Origin: Sinimarinibacterium flocculans | GTDB lineage: Bacteria; Pseudomonadota; Gammaproteobacteria; Nevskiales; Nevskiaceae | Assembly: GCF_003201205.1 (NCBI RefSeq) | Contig: NZ_QICN01000008.1 | Span: 1-52,107 of the forward strand | DNA length: 52,107 nucleotides | Direction of reading: 5' to 3' | Shown: piece by piece, positions 34,276 through 43,813 of the stretch | Layout of the letters: every line of letters begins with the position of its first letter | Position numbering within the stretch: the stretch's first letter is position 1 | The notes under the pieces: generated by a model | What the model was told of the DNA's origin: nothing | What the model saw: only the letters and a program-made list of their open reading frames with translations | Databases searched by the model: none | Program-made: the position numbers and the translations under genes

Positions 34276-36228
34276 TCAGCGCGGAATCAACAGCTCGCCA
34301 TGTAACGGCGCCGGCTCGGCAACGCGGCTCCCCTGCGTCGCACTCACTGCCATGCCGTGCGCCGTCACAGCATCAATCTGATCCTGAAAGCGCGGAATGA
34401 GCTGCGCGGTATCGGTCTCCGCCCAGGCCACCATCTGCTGGCCGAGCACGTCGGGGGAGTCGGGGGTGAGCTTGTCCTGCCACCACCATTCGAAGACGGC
34501 GCGTTCGCTCGTAAGACTGACGATGCCGTAGCCGTGGTCGACCCATTCGACGAACTGGACGTTCTTGTTGCCGGCGATGAGGGCGAGTTCGAGGGCGCGG
34601 GCGCCGACGACGCCGAGGGGTGAGCCGGGTTCGAGGCCGGCGGCGTTGGTGACGAGTTCGTCGGCGCCGCCGCGGCCCATGGAGCTGGGGGCGAATTCGA
34701 CGCCGACGGAAGCTTCGCGGCCGCTGACGGGGCCGAGGGCGCCGGTGGTGGCGCGCATGTAGCCGGCGAGCAGGTTGTCCGGCGTGGAGCCGCCGCGCGG
34801 ATTGGGCAGCGGCACGCCGGGCAAGTAGGCGCCGAGCAGGGCGTTGTCCTCGATCACGTCGGAGCCGAGGTTGCCGTGGGCGTCGCCGGAGACGAGCACG
34901 TTGTTGCGGATGCGCAGGCTCGCCGGGTTGTCGCCGCGCAGGTAGCGGCACAGCGCGGCGCGTTCCTGCGCGTAATCGGCCCAGCGCGAGATGCCGAGCT
35001 TGGGCGTGGGGATTCCGTCGACCACGTCCGGGATGTCCACCGGCGCGAACCAGGTCTGGTTGTTGATGAGCCGCCAGGTGGTGCCGGCCTGCTGCGACGC
35101 GAGCAGGGTGCCGGTAAGCCATTCGAACTGGCGCCGGCCGTAGAGGCTGGGCGCGCCGTCGGGCAGGTGGCTGCTGTCCACCGGCAGCTCGTAGCGCGGC
35201 AGCAGGCTTTGCGTGTCGACACCGACGATGTCGAGCAGCGGGCCGTAGGCGAGCTTGCGGTAGATCAGCAGCGGGTCGGCCGGTTGCGGGTAGCTGCCGT
35301 CGTCGACGAACACGAACTCGCCGGAGCCGTCGGGCTTCACTGGCCGCGTCGGCGTCCACTCGTGGAAGGCGCGCGCGGTGTCGGCGAGCGTGCAGGTGCT
35401 GGTGGCTGGGTCGATGGGGCTGTCCAGCTCGTTGCCGAATCCGGGATCGATGTCGTGGTTGTCCCAGACGATCATCCACGGATGCTGCTGGTGGGCGCGC
35501 AGCAGGTTGGGGTCCGACCGGAACAGGGCGTAGCGGCGGCGTACCTCGTCGAGGTTGAGCCAGTCGCGGTAGTCGACGTCGTTGATGTCCTTGCGGTCGA
35601 GCCGTGCACGGACTTCCTCGTCCTCGTCGACGAAGTCGTAGATGTAGTCACCGCAGTGCAGGACCAGATCGAGGTCGTTGCGGTCGGCCAGGTGGCCGAA
35701 GCCACTCCAGTGACTGGACCAGTAGCTGGAACAGGCGACGACGGCGAGGCGGATCTCGTCCACCGCATCGGCTGGCGCGGTGCGCGTGCGGCCGACGATG
35801 GACCAGCGGTTGAAGGCGCGGAAGCGGTAGTAGTAGCTCGTGGCCGGGGCGAGGCCGGTCACGTCGACCTTGATCGTCCAGTCGTGCGCGGCGACGGCGT
35901 TCTGCGCGCCGCTCTTCAGCACGGTGGCGAAGTCCGGCGTGGCCGCGACTTCCCAGTGCACCGGGATCGCATCCGCCGACGGTGTGGATTCGGTGATGCG
36001 CGTCCAGATGATGACGCGGTCCGCCAGCGGATCGCCTGACGCCACGCCATGCGCGAACGGCAGCGGCAGCACGCGCGGATAGTCGAGCAGGCTGTCGTCC
36101 AGGTTGCCCGGCAGGTCGGTGCCCGGATCGCCGCCGTTGTCCGGCGCATCGTCGCTGTCGCCGCAGCCGGGCAGCAGCGGGGTGGAGAGCAGCAGCAGGC
36201 TGGAGTGGAGGAAGTCGCGGCGTTTCAT
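34276..36228 (-). CDS. phoD: PhoD-like alkaline phosphatase, probable Tat-exported lipoprotein
   Basis: PhoD enzymes release phosphate from diesters and monoesters outside the cytoplasm, using iron and calcium. The 650-residue protein starts with a twin-arginine signal (KRRDFL) that ends in a lipobox LLPGC (Cys22). Family features follow: FAHGVASGDP, the fibronectin-like WEVA...YYYRF part, VLHCGDYIYD (metal site), WMIVWDNHDID (metal site) and a late VSGDAHGNL. The full length is near the family norm. The gene stands alone in orientation and has no pho box that I can see. A REP pair follows upstream, between it and the GNAT gene. Confidence 0.92.
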   Translation of the reverse strand: MKRRDFLHSSLLLLSTPLLPGCGDSDDAPDNGGDPGTDLPGNLDDSLLDYPRVLPLPFAHGVASGDPLADRVIIWTRITESTPSADAIPVHWEVAATPDFATVLKSGAQNAVAAHDWTIKVDVTGLAPATSYYYRFRAFNRWSIVGRTRTAPADAVDEIRLAVVACSSYWSSHWSGFGHLADRNDLDLVLHCGDYIYDFVDEDEEVRARLDRKDINDVDYRDWLNLDEVRRRYALFRSDPNLLRAHQQHPWMIVWDNHDIDPGFGNELDSPIDPATSTCTLADTARAFHEWTPTRPVKPDGSGEFVFVDDGSYPQPADPLLIYRKLAYGPLLDIVGVDTQSLLPRYELPVDSSHLPDGAPSLYGRRQFEWLTGTLLASQQAGTTWRLINNQTWFAPVDIPDVVDGIPTPKLGISRWADYAQERAALCRYLRGDNPASLRIRNNVLVSGDAHGNLGSDVIEDNALLGAYLPGVPLPNPRGGSTPDNLLAGYMRATTGALGPVSGREASVGVEFAPSSMGRGGADELVTNAAGLEPGSPLGVVGARALELALIAGNKNVQFVEWVDHGYGIVSLTSERAVFEWWWQDKLTPDSPDVLGQQMVAWAETDTAQLIPRFQDQIDAVTAHGMAVSATQGSRVAEPAPLHGELLIPR

Positions 36229-36268
36229 GGGGCACTTCTCGATAAGGTGGTGAAGCGTGGCATGCGGT

Positions 36269-36337
36269 TGTAGGAGCGCCTTCAGGCGCGACCCTTCTGC
36301 GATCCGGGCGCATGGTCGCGGCTGAAGCCGCTCCTAC
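36269..36337. repeat. REP pair of the GTAGGAGC type
   Basis: TGTAGGAGCGCCTTCAGGCG (from 36269) and, inverted, CGGCTGAAGCCGCTCCTAC (to 36337) are two REP units facing each other. REPs beginning GTAGGAGC are typical of Xanthomonadaceae and pseudomonads, which supports the host assignment. They sit in the intergenic space between phoD and the GNAT gene. Confidence 0.85.
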
Positions 36338-36390
36338 GGGTCGAGCTTCAACCGCGCAGCATCGCATGGCGATGTGTCGGCTTCGTGAGA

Positions 36391-36897
36391 TCAGGCCTGC
36401 GCGTCAAAGGCGGCGTGATAGGCGACGGTGCCGGTGGGCACCGTATCGCCGAAGGGCAGGGCCTGGAAGTATTCGGGTGGAACGCCGGGCAGCACCAGTC
36501 GCGGGTCGGGCGCAAAGCCGAAGCGGCGGTAGTAGGCCGGATCGCCCAGCAGGACGCAGCCCCGCGCGCCGCGCCCGCGTAGCGCGGACAGCGCCGCGTG
36601 CATCAGCGCGCTGCCGATGCCGGTGCGCTGACACTCGGGCAGGACCGAGATGGGACCCAGGCCGTACCAGCCCGCGCTGCCGTCCGAGATCGTCACCGGC
36701 GACACCGCGACGTGGCCGACGATGCGGCCATCAAGCTCGGCGACCAGAGATACCGATAGCTGCCCGGCGTCGCGCAGCGCAGCGATGATGTGTTGCTCGG
36801 TGCCGCTGCGGTGTTCGGCGTGGAGGAAGGCGGCGGTGGTGACGGTCTCGATGGCCGAGGCATCGTCCGCGGTTTCGTGACGGGTCGCGAAGCTCAC
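36391..36897 (-). CDS. GNAT-family N-acetyltransferase (YhbS-like)
   Basis: This 168-residue protein has the acetyl-CoA motif GPISVLPECQRTGIG followed by SALMHAAL (about residues 85-107) and the YhbS-type ending YYRRFGF. Its substrate is unknown. I chose the GTG at 36897 (start of VSFATRHETAD), 5 bases after the vapC stop; an earlier TTG at 36918 would overlap vapC. The gene follows vapB and vapC in one direction, so it may share their transcript. GNAT proteins near toxin-antitoxin genes are sometimes toxins themselves, but no antitoxin of its own is seen and the YhbS form argues against this. Confidence 0.8.
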   Translation of the reverse strand: MSFATRHETADDASAIETVTTAAFLHAEHRSGTEQHIIAALRDAGQLSVSLVAELDGRIVGHVAVSPVTISDGSAGWYGLGPISVLPECQRTGIGSALMHAALSALRGRGARGCVLLGDPAYYRRFGFAPDPRLVLPGVPPEYFQALPFGDTVPTGTVAYHAAFDAQA

Positions 36898-36901
36898 TCG
36901 A

Positions 36902-37318
36902 TCAGACCGAGGTGCCAACCCAGTTGTCCAGCGCCAAGCCGGACACGCGGCGGAACTCGCGAAGGTTGTTTGTCACCAGTGTGGCGTTCAAGGCCAGGGC
37001 GTGGGACGCGATCAGCAGATCGAGGGCGCCGATGGGCGTGCCGCGCCTTTCAAGTTTGGCGCGCACGGGACCGTAGTGCTTCATCGCGGCTTCGTCAAAG
37101 GCGAGAACTTCCAGCGGCGCCAGAAACTTCTGCAGTGCGCGGAGGTTGCGTTCCGATCCGCTCTTGGCGGCGCCGAACGTCAGCTCCGCACCGGTGATGC
37201 TGGAGATTGCGATCTCGCCATAGCGAATGCCGGCGAAGCGCTCGAAGACCTGTGCCGGACGGCGATTGATGATGTAGATGCAGGTGTTGGTATCCAGCAG
37301 ATAGCGCGGCGCGGTCAT
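36902..37318 (-). CDS. vapC: VapC-type PIN-domain toxin
   Basis: VapC toxins are magnesium-dependent RNases that cut tRNA or rRNA. The 138-residue protein has the PIN-domain acidic residues in place: Asp9 in LLDTNT, Glu45 in TGAEL, and Asp100 in [12 protein letters not shown]. The fourth position reads TNNLREF, with Asn where many have Asp. The start overlaps the vapB stop by 4 bases. The length matches the family. The open frame continues upstream for more than 2 kb, but only as an antisense reading of flhA. Confidence 0.92.
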   Translation of the reverse strand: MTAPRYLLDTNTCIYIINRRPAQVFERFAGIRYGEIAISSITGAELTFGAAKSGSERNLRALQKFLAPLEVLAFDEAAMKHYGPVRAKLERRGTPIGALDLLIASHALALNATLVTNNLREFRRVSGLALDNWVGTSV

Positions 37319-37551
37319 GACGCCCAGTCGTCGCGGGTCTGCTGGTCGGGCTGCTCGCGCGCAATCTCGAAGCCGGGCTCGAACTCGTCGAGTGCTTCTC
37401 GCATGAGCTGCCATGGCGCGTCGACCGGCAGCAGCAGTACGCCGTTGCCGAAGCGCTTGGCGATCACCTCGTCGCCCTCGAAGCGCAGGGCCTTGGGCAG
37501 GCGCACCGCCTGGCTGCGGCCGGACAGGAAGAGCTTGGCGGCGGTGCTCAT
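37315..37551 (-). CDS. vapB: VapB-type AbrB-domain antitoxin
   Basis: This 78-residue antitoxin has an N-terminal AbrB/MazE-like DNA-binding strand set ([20 protein letters not shown], about 4-23, then [15 protein letters not shown]) and an acidic C-terminal tail that should block VapC. I chose the ATG at 37551 with GGAG just upstream; the frame runs up to 37581. It overlaps vapC by 4 bases. The TGGTA-GA-TACCA repeat 17 bases upstream is a likely operator for autoregulation. Confidence 0.92.
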   Translation of the reverse strand: MSTAAKLFLSGRSQAVRLPKALRFEGDEVIAKRFGNGVLLLPVDAPWQLMREALDEFEPGFEIAREQPDQQTRDDWAS

Positions 37552-37568
37552 GGTGATCTCCATCCAAG

Positions 37569-37580
37569 TGGTAGATACCA
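37569..37580. promoter_or_regulatory. Putative VapB operator
   Basis: TGGTAGATACCA is a 5-bp inverted repeat (TGGTA/TACCA) with a 2-base centre, placed just before the vapB start, where VapBC complexes usually bind to repress their own genes. Confidence 0.5.
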
Positions 37581-37636
37581 AAGATAGTCACCGTCTGAGG
37601 GCGAGTCAATTGGCCGACACTTGGGGCCTGTCCGCG

Positions 37637-37652
37637 AGGCACAGGCCTTGCA
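37637..37652 (+). promoter_or_regulatory. Possible sigma-54 promoter of flhA
   Basis: AGGCACAGGCCTTGCA has GGCAC and TTGCA at exact -24/-12 spacing, one mismatch from the consensus. The predicted start of transcription (about 37663) falls at the flhA ATG, so the transcript would be nearly leaderless, which lowers confidence. Confidence 0.35.
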
Positions 37653-37663
37653 CGCGGGCGTCC

Positions 37664-39724
37664 ATGACGCTTGCCGATCTTCTGAACCGCTTCCGCGAAC
37701 TGGGCCGCTCCGGACTCGCCGCGCCCATCCTGCTGATGGCCGTGCTCGGCATGATGATCGTGCCGCTGGCGACGCCGGTGCTGGACCTGATGTTCACGGT
37801 GAACATCACGCTGTCGATCGCCGTGCTGCTGGCGGTGGTCTACGTGATGCGGCCGCTGGATTTTTCGGCCTTTCCGACGGTGCTGCTGTTCGCGACGCTG
37901 CTGCGGCTGTCGCTGAACGTGGCATCGACGCGCGTGGTGCTGCTCAACGGCCACGAGGGACCGCACGCGGCGGGACAGGTGATCGAGGCCTTCGGCAGCT
38001 TCGTGATCGGCGGCAACTACGCCGTAGGCCTGGTCGTCTTCATCATCCTGACGATCGTCAATTTCATGGTGGTCACCAAGGGCGCCGAGCGCGTGTCCGA
38101 GGTGTCCGCACGCTTCGTGCTCGACGCGCTGCCGGGCCGGCAGATGGCGATCGACGCCGACCTGAACGCCGGAATCCTGACGCGTGACGAGGCCAAGGCG
38201 CGCCGCGAGGAGGTGCGCTCCGAGGCGGACTTCTACGGCTCGATGGACGGCGCCAGCAAGTTCGTCCGTGGCGACGCGATCGCCGGGATCCTGATCCTGA
38301 TCATCAACATCATCGGTGGCCTGGTCATCGGCCCGATGACGCACGGCATGAGCTTCGGCGAGGCCATGCGCATCTACACGCTGCTGACCATCGGCGACGG
38401 CCTGGTGGCGCAGGTGCCGGCGCTGCTGCTGTCGACCTCGGTCGCGGTGCTGGTCACGCGCATGTCGCGGCAGGCGGACATGTCCAAGCAGGTGGCCGGG
38501 CAGCTGTTCAACCAGCCGCGTGTGCTCGCGGTGACGGCCGGCGTACTGGGACTCGTGGGCCTGATCCCGGGCATGCCGAACTTCGCCTTCCTGCTGCTGG
38601 CCGCGGCCTGCGGTGGCGTCGCCTGGCTGATCGCGCGACGGGCCAAGGCGGCGGCCGAAGCGCCCGAACCGGAAGCGACCGAGCCCGCGGCGCCGGCCGA
38701 ACTGAGCTGGGAGGACGTCGGCGGCGCCGATGCGCTGGGACTGGAGGTCGGCTACCGGCTGATCCCGATGGTCGACGCGCGCCAGGGCGGCGAGCTGATG
38801 GCGCGCATCAAGGGCGTGCGCCGCAAGCTGACGCAGGAGCTGGGCTTTCTCGTGCCGGCGGTGCACATCCGCGACAACCTGCAGTTGCAGCCGGGCAGCT
38901 ACCGCCTGCTGGTGCACGGCGTGCCGGTGGCCGAGGGCCAGGTGCATCCCGAGCGCGAGCTGGCCCTGAACCCCGGTCGCGTCTTCGGCAGTGTCGAGGG
39001 CATCCCGACCAAGGACCCGACCTTCGGCCTCGACGCGATCTGGATCGACAAGGGCGGGCGCGAGCATGCGCAGAGCCTGGGCTACACCGTGGTCGACTGC
39101 CCGACGGTGATCGCGACGCACCTGTCGCAGATCGTGCGCATGCACGCCCACGAGCTGCTCGGTCACGACGAGGGCCAGGCGCTGCTCGACCAGCTTGCCA
39201 AGCAGGCGCCGAAGCTGGTCGAGGACCTGGTGCCCAAGCTGCTGTCGCTGACCGCGTTCGTGCGCGTGCTGCAGAACCTGCTCGCCGAGCGCGTGCCGAT
39301 CCGCAACCTGCGCGTGATCGCCGAAGCCTTGGCGGAACACGCCGGCAGGAGTCAGGACCCCGTCGTCCTGTCGGGTCTCGTGCGCGTCGCGCTCGGGCGG
39401 CAGATCGTTCAGGAAATCAATGGCATGCAGCCGGAGCTGCCGGTGCTCACGCTGGCCGGTCCTCTGGAACAGGTGTTGCAGGACAGCCTCAAGAGCGGTG
39501 GAGCGGCGATCGAGCCGGGCCTCGCCGAGCGGATGCATCGCTCGCTCACGGAACAGACGCGGAAGCTGGAGACGGACGGTCAGCCCGCGGTGTTGCTGGT
39601 TCCGCCGGCGCTGCGACCCCTGCTGGCGCGGTTCACGAGACAGACGATTCCCGGCCTGCACGTGCTCGCCTTCGACGAAGTACCGGATTCAAAACAGTTG
39701 CGCATGGTGGGAGCGATTTCGTGA
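37664..39724 (+). CDS. flhA: Flagellar export gate protein FlhA
   Basis: FlhA forms the nonameric gate that passes substrates from the cytoplasm to the export channel. The 686-residue protein has eight or so N-terminal membrane helices, the highly conserved FHIPEP-like stretch around LSLNVASTRVVLL, the loop VKGAERVSEV-type VTKGAERVSEVSARF, and a C-terminal cytoplasmic domain (PMVDARQGGELMARIKGVRR onward). I chose the ATG at 37664; the open frame upstream is antisense to vapBC. No strong ribosome site is visible. Confidence 0.97.
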   Translation: MTLADLLNRFRELGRSGLAAPILLMAVLGMMIVPLATPVLDLMFTVNITLSIAVLLAVVYVMRPLDFSAFPTVLLFATLLRLSLNVASTRVVLLNGHEGPHAAGQVIEAFGSFVIGGNYAVGLVVFIILTIVNFMVVTKGAERVSEVSARFVLDALPGRQMAIDADLNAGILTRDEAKARREEVRSEADFYGSMDGASKFVRGDAIAGILILIINIIGGLVIGPMTHGMSFGEAMRIYTLLTIGDGLVAQVPALLLSTSVAVLVTRMSRQADMSKQVAGQLFNQPRVLAVTAGVLGLVGLIPGMPNFAFLLLAAACGGVAWLIARRAKAAAEAPEPEATEPAAPAELSWEDVGGADALGLEVGYRLIPMVDARQGGELMARIKGVRRKLTQELGFLVPAVHIRDNLQLQPGSYRLLVHGVPVAEGQVHPERELALNPGRVFGSVEGIPTKDPTFGLDAIWIDKGGREHAQSLGYTVVDCPTVIATHLSQIVRMHAHELLGHDEGQALLDQLAKQAPKLVEDLVPKLLSLTAFVRVLQNLLAERVPIRNLRVIAEALAEHAGRSQDPVVLSGLVRVALGRQIVQEINGMQPELPVLTLAGPLEQVLQDSLKSGGAAIEPGLAERMHRSLTEQTRKLETDGQPAVLLVPPALRPLLARFTRQTIPGLHVLAFDEVPDSKQLRMVGAIS

Positions 39725-39752
39725 CCGAGACTGAACACAGCGTGGTGTCCGC

Positions 39753-41006
39753 ATGAAGATCAAACGATTCGTCGCCGGCAGCATGCGCGAGGCGATCCGC
39801 ATGGTGCGCGAGGAGCAGGGCGCCGATGCGGTGATCCTGTCGAACCGGCGCGTGGCCGAGGGCATCGAGGTGGTGTCCGCAACCGACTACGACGCCGCGC
39901 TGATGCAGGTGGCGACGCGGCGCGAGACGCCTGCCGCAGCCCCCGAGCCCGCTCCCGAACAGCCTCCCCAGACACGCGCCGCGTCGGCGGCGGCAAAGAA
40001 GGACAAGGCGGCCGTGGCCAAGCCGGCGCCCCCGGTCGCCAGGCCGGCACCGGCCGCGCTGCCGACACCGCCGGCGCCGGAAATCCAGCAGCTGCGCCGC
40101 GAACTCGGCGGCATGCGCCGCATGCTCGAGGAACAGGTGGCGCACATCGCCTGGCGCGACCTGGCCGACCGCCAGCCGGAACGCATGGCGGCCCTGCGCG
40201 CGATGACCGACCTGGGCCTGGACGCCGGCCTCGCGCGCGAGATCGTCGACGAACTACCGGGCGATGCCGATCGTGACCGCGCCCGCTTCCTGCCGCTCGG
40301 CCTGCTGGTACGCCGGCTGCCGCCGACGCCCCGTGATCCGATTCTCGAAGGCGGCACGATCGCGCTGATCGGCCCGACCGGCGTCGGCAAGACCACGACC
40401 ATCGCCAAGCTCGCGGCGCGCTTCGCCGCGCGCCACGGCACCCGCGACCTCGCGCTGGTCACGACCGACCATTACCGCGTCGGTGCGCAGGAACAGCTCT
40501 TCACCTACGGCCGCCTGCTCGGCGTGCCGGTGCAGACCGCCTCCAGCGGCGAGCAGTTGCGCGCCGCGCTGGCGCGGCTCGCCGACCGCAAGCTGGTGCT
40601 GATCGACACCGCCGGCCTCGCCCCGCGCGATGCCCGCCTCGGCGCGCAGTTCGCCGAGCTACGCGCGGCGCACCGGCCGGTGCGCAACTGGCTGGTGCTG
40701 TCGGCGACGACCCAGGCGGCCGATCAGCAGGACATCCTGCGACGCTTCGCGCCGGCCGGGCTCGACGGCTGCGTGCTGACCAAGCTCGACGAGGCCGCGC
40801 GCATCGGCGGTGTGCTGTCCGCCGTGATCCGCCACCGCCTCGCCGTGCAGTACATCTGCGACGGACAGCGCGTGCCGCAGGACCTGCACTCGGCGCGCGC
40901 CGACCAGCTCGTGCTGCGGGCGATGCAACTCGCCCGATCCAACCCCGCCCGCGTGCACGACAGCACGCTCGCCCTGCAATTCGGAGCTGCCCATGCCGGC
41001 GTCTGA
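39753..41006 (+). CDS. flhF: Flagellar positioning GTPase FlhF
   Basis: FlhF is an SRP-type GTPase that places the polar flagellum. The 417-residue protein begins KIKRFVAGSMREAIRMVR as in the family, has a Pro/Ala-rich linker (about 55-110), then the NG domain with GPTGVGKTTTIAKLA (G1), VTTDHYRVGAQEQL (G2), LIDTAGLAPRD (G3) and LTKLDEAARIG (G4). Its end overlaps flhG by 14 bases. Confidence 0.97.
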   Translation: MKIKRFVAGSMREAIRMVREEQGADAVILSNRRVAEGIEVVSATDYDAALMQVATRRETPAAAPEPAPEQPPQTRAASAAAKKDKAAVAKPAPPVARPAPAALPTPPAPEIQQLRRELGGMRRMLEEQVAHIAWRDLADRQPERMAALRAMTDLGLDAGLAREIVDELPGDADRDRARFLPLGLLVRRLPPTPRDPILEGGTIALIGPTGVGKTTTIAKLAARFAARHGTRDLALVTTDHYRVGAQEQLFTYGRLLGVPVQTASSGEQLRAALARLADRKLVLIDTAGLAPRDARLGAQFAELRAAHRPVRNWLVLSATTQAADQQDILRRFAPAGLDGCVLTKLDEAARIGGVLSAVIRHRLAVQYICDGQRVPQDLHSARADQLVLRAMQLARSNPARVHDSTLALQFGAAHAGV

Positions 41007-41880
41007 TTCGCTGTTCGGTCACCAGGCCTCGGGTCTGGCGGCGCTGCGCATGCAGCGGCCGGTGCAGGTCATCGCCGTCACCAGCGGCAAGGGCGGCGTC
41101 GGCAAGACCTCGACCTCGGTGAACCTCGCCGTGTCGATGGCGATGGACGAACAGCGCGTGATGCTGCTCGACGGCGATCTCGGCCTGGCCAACATCGACG
41201 TGATGCTCGGCCTGCAGCCGCAGCGCAATCTCTCCCATGTACTCGACGGCAGTTGCTCGCTCGAGGACACGATCATCGAAGGACCGTCCGGCGTCATGGT
41301 GGTGCCGGCGTCGAGCGGCCAGCGCAACATGGCCGAGCTGTCCGCCGCGGAGCACGCCGGCCTGGTGCGCGCGTTCTCCGACCTGCGCCGGCCGCTGGAC
41401 ACGCTGATCGTCGACACCGCGGCCGGCATCGCCGACAGCGTCATCACCTTCAGCCAGGCCTCGCAGGAAATCATCGTCGTCGTCACCAACGACCCGCAGT
41501 CGCTGACCGACGCCTATGCCCTGATCAAGGTGCTGAGCCGCGACCACGGCGTGCGCCGTTTCCAGGTGCTGTCGAACATGACGCAGACGCCGGCCGAGGC
41601 GCGCGAGATCTTCGAGAACCTGCGCCGCGTGTCGGAGCGCTTTCTCAACGTCACGCTGGTCGACCTCGGCACGATTCCCGGTGACGAATGGCTGCGACGC
41701 GCCGTGCGCCGCCAGCGCGCCGTCGTCGAGGCCTATCCCAGTGCGCCGAGCGCGCGTGCCTACCGCGACCTGGCGCGCCGCGTGCGCGGCTGGACGATGC
41801 CGGAGGGCGCGCGCGGCAACCTGGAATTCTTCGTCGAACGCCTGATTCACGGCGGCGTCGCCACCGGAGTTGCCGCATGA
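40993..41880 (+). CDS. flhG: Flagellar number regulator FlhG/FleN
   Basis: FlhG is a MinD-type ATPase that limits flagellar number by restraining FleQ and FlhF. The 295-residue protein has the deviant Walker [32 protein letters not shown] (switch I region) and LIVDTAAGI (switch II). The C-terminus has the expected amphipathic helix. It overlaps flhF upstream and fliA by 4 bases downstream. Confidence 0.96.
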   Translation: MPASDSLFGHQASGLAALRMQRPVQVIAVTSGKGGVGKTSTSVNLAVSMAMDEQRVMLLDGDLGLANIDVMLGLQPQRNLSHVLDGSCSLEDTIIEGPSGVMVVPASSGQRNMAELSAAEHAGLVRAFSDLRRPLDTLIVDTAAGIADSVITFSQASQEIIVVVTNDPQSLTDAYALIKVLSRDHGVRRFQVLSNMTQTPAEAREIFENLRRVSERFLNVTLVDLGTIPGDEWLRRAVRRQRAVVEAYPSAPSARAYRDLARRVRGWTMPEGARGNLEFFVERLIHGGVATGVAA

Positions 41881-42596
41881 GCACACCCGATGCGCTGTCC
41901 GAAACCGATCTCGTACGCCGGCATGCCGATCTGGTGCGGCGCATCGCCCACCACCTCGCGGCGCGGCTGCCGTCGAGCGTCGACGTGGACGACCTGATCC
42001 AGGCCGGCGTCATCGGCCTGATCGAGGCGGCACGGCACTACAGCGGCGACCGCGGCGCCTCCTTCGAGACCTATGCCGGTATCCGCATCCGTGGCGCGAT
42101 GCTCGACGAGCTGCGCCAGACCGACTGGGCGCCGCGCTCGGTCCACCGCCGCGTCCGCGAGGCCGCCGAGGCGATGCGGGCGATCGAGCAGGCCAGTGGG
42201 CGCGACGCGCGCGAGTCCGAGGTCGCCGAGCGCATGGGCATCAGTGTCGACGAGGTGCGCGAGATCCTGCACGACGCCGCGCGCTGCCAGGTCCTGAGCC
42301 TCAACGCTGCCGGCGAGGACGGCGACGAGACGTTCGACAGTCCCGATCCTGCCGGCGGTCCGCTCGACGCGTTGCAACAGCGCGAATTCCGCGAAGCTCT
42401 GGCCGAGGCCATCGACGAGCTGCCGGAACGCGAACGGCTGGTGATGTCGATGTACTACGACGACGAGCTGAACCTGCGCGAGATCGGTGCGGTGCTCGAC
42501 GTGAGCGAGAGCCGCGTCTGCCAGATCCATGGCCAGGCCCTGGTGCGCCTGCGCGCACGACTCAAGGGCTGGAAGCAAATGCGCGCCGCAGCCTGA
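41877..42596 (+). CDS. fliA: Flagellar sigma factor FliA (sigma-28)
   Basis: FliA transcribes late flagellar and chemotaxis genes after FlgM is exported. The 239-residue protein has region 2 ([21 protein letters not shown] and [18 protein letters not shown]), region 3 ([15 protein letters not shown]) and region 4 ([21 protein letters not shown]). I chose the ATG that overlaps the flhG stop; upstream frame is a shadow. A FliA-type promoter is visible before fliS. Confidence 0.97.
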   Translation: MSTPDALSETDLVRRHADLVRRIAHHLAARLPSSVDVDDLIQAGVIGLIEAARHYSGDRGASFETYAGIRIRGAMLDELRQTDWAPRSVHRRVREAAEAMRAIEQASGRDARESEVAERMGISVDEVREILHDAARCQVLSLNAAGEDGDETFDSPDPAGGPLDALQQREFREALAEAIDELPERERLVMSMYYDDELNLREIGAVLDVSESRVCQIHGQALVRLRARLKGWKQMRAAA

Positions 42597-42622
42597 AGCA
42601 ACGACCGGAAACTGGAGCGACG

Positions 42623-43015
42623 ATGGACAAGAACATGCGGATCCTGATCGTGGACGATTTCTCGACGATGCGGCGCATCGTCAAGAATCTGCTCAACGAT
42701 CTGGGATACACCAACACGACCGAGGCCGACGACGGCAAGACCGCGTGGCCGCTGCTGCAGGCCGGCGGCTTCGAGTTCGTCGTCACCGACTGGAACATGC
42801 CCGGCATGACCGGCATCGAGTTGCTCAAGGCGATCCGTGGCGACGCGCGCATCGCCAAGACGCCGGTGCTGATGGTCACCGCCGAGGCGCAGCGCGAGCA
42901 GATCATTGAGGCCGCGCAGGCCGGCGTGAACGGCTACATCATCAAGCCGTTCACGGCGCAGACGCTCAAGGAAAAGATCGACAAGATCTTCCAGCGCATT
43001 TCCGAGACGGCCTAG
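42623..43015 (+). CDS. cheY: Chemotaxis response regulator CheY
   Basis: CheY carries the phosphate signal from CheA to FliM. The 130-residue receiver domain is complete: acidic pair in LIVDDFST, phosphoacceptor Asp in VVTDWNMPG, Thr in LMVTAEA and Lys in YIIKPF. A GGAG ribosome site precedes the ATG. It is followed by cheZ and cheA. Confidence 0.97.
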   Translation: MDKNMRILIVDDFSTMRRIVKNLLNDLGYTNTTEADDGKTAWPLLQAGGFEFVVTDWNMPGMTGIELLKAIRGDARIAKTPVLMVTAEAQREQIIEAAQAGVNGYIIKPFTAQTLKEKIDKIFQRISETA

Positions 43016-43071
43016 GATGAACCGTCTTCCCGGTCGCAGCGGGTGGCGCGTCGCGCCACGGGACGCCTGAC

Positions 43072-43800
43072 ATGGACGGGCCGATCGCGGACCGGCGCCG
43101 GCAGACGGCCGCGCGGTTGCGGCAACTGCTCGCCGCGCTCGAGAGCGGCGACGACGCCGCGTTCGAGCAGGGGATCGACGCCCTGGCGCGCGAGCGCGAG
43201 GACGCCCTGTTCGCCCGCGTGGCACGACTCACGCGCGAGCTGCACGACGCCGTCGTCGAGCTGCGGGTGGACGAGCGGCTGGCGCGCATCGCCGGCGACG
43301 AGATTCCCGACGCCCGCCACCGCCTCGACTACGTCATGCAGATGACCGAGCAGGCCGCGCACCGCACGCTCGATCTCGTCGAGCAGGCGCGCGGCGTGGC
43401 CGTGGGCATCGACGCCGCGGCCGCGCATGTGGCCGAGGCGGAAAGCGTGATCGCCGACAACCATCCGGATATCGGCAACGTCGCGGTGCTGCTGCAGGGC
43501 ATCGGCGACGACCTTCGCGGCCGCTCCGACGCCCTGCGCGGCACGCTGTCCGAACTCGCGCAGGCGCAGGAATACCAGGACATCTCCGGGCAGATCATCA
43601 AGCGCGTGATCGCGCTGGTCTGCAACGTCGAGACCGCGCTGCTGGAGCTGCTGCGCAGCGCCGGCGGCGGCGCCCTTCAGACCGCGCCGGCCGCGCCGAT
43701 ACAGGCGAAGGCGGGCGATCTGGCCGGACCGGCGGTGCCGGGGGCGGTCGCCGCCAGCCAGCAGGACGCCGACGAACTGCTGGCCAGCCTAGGCTTCTAG
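43072..43800 (+). CDS. cheZ: CheY-P phosphatase CheZ
   Basis: CheZ removes the phosphate from CheY. The 242-residue protein has the long hairpin helix and the catalytic segment EYQDISGQIIKRVI (about 162-175), in which the Gln equals E. coli Gln147. It ends in DADELLASLGF, the CheY-binding C-terminal peptide. It lies between cheY and cheA, 56 bases after cheY. Confidence 0.95.
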   Translation: MDGPIADRRRQTAARLRQLLAALESGDDAAFEQGIDALAREREDALFARVARLTRELHDAVVELRVDERLARIAGDEIPDARHRLDYVMQMTEQAAHRTLDLVEQARGVAVGIDAAAAHVAEAESVIADNHPDIGNVAVLLQGIGDDLRGRSDALRGTLSELAQAQEYQDISGQIIKRVIALVCNVETALLELLRSAGGGALQTAPAAPIQAKAGDLAGPAVPGAVAASQQDADELLASLGF

Positions 43801-43813
43801 ACCACACCGACGC

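Noticed and set aside
36902-39661. Very long minus-strand open frame (919 codons) through flhA
   Set aside because: Only its last 138 codons (vapC) are real; the rest is the antisense of flhA, rich in His, Arg and Gln as expected for a GC-rich shadow.
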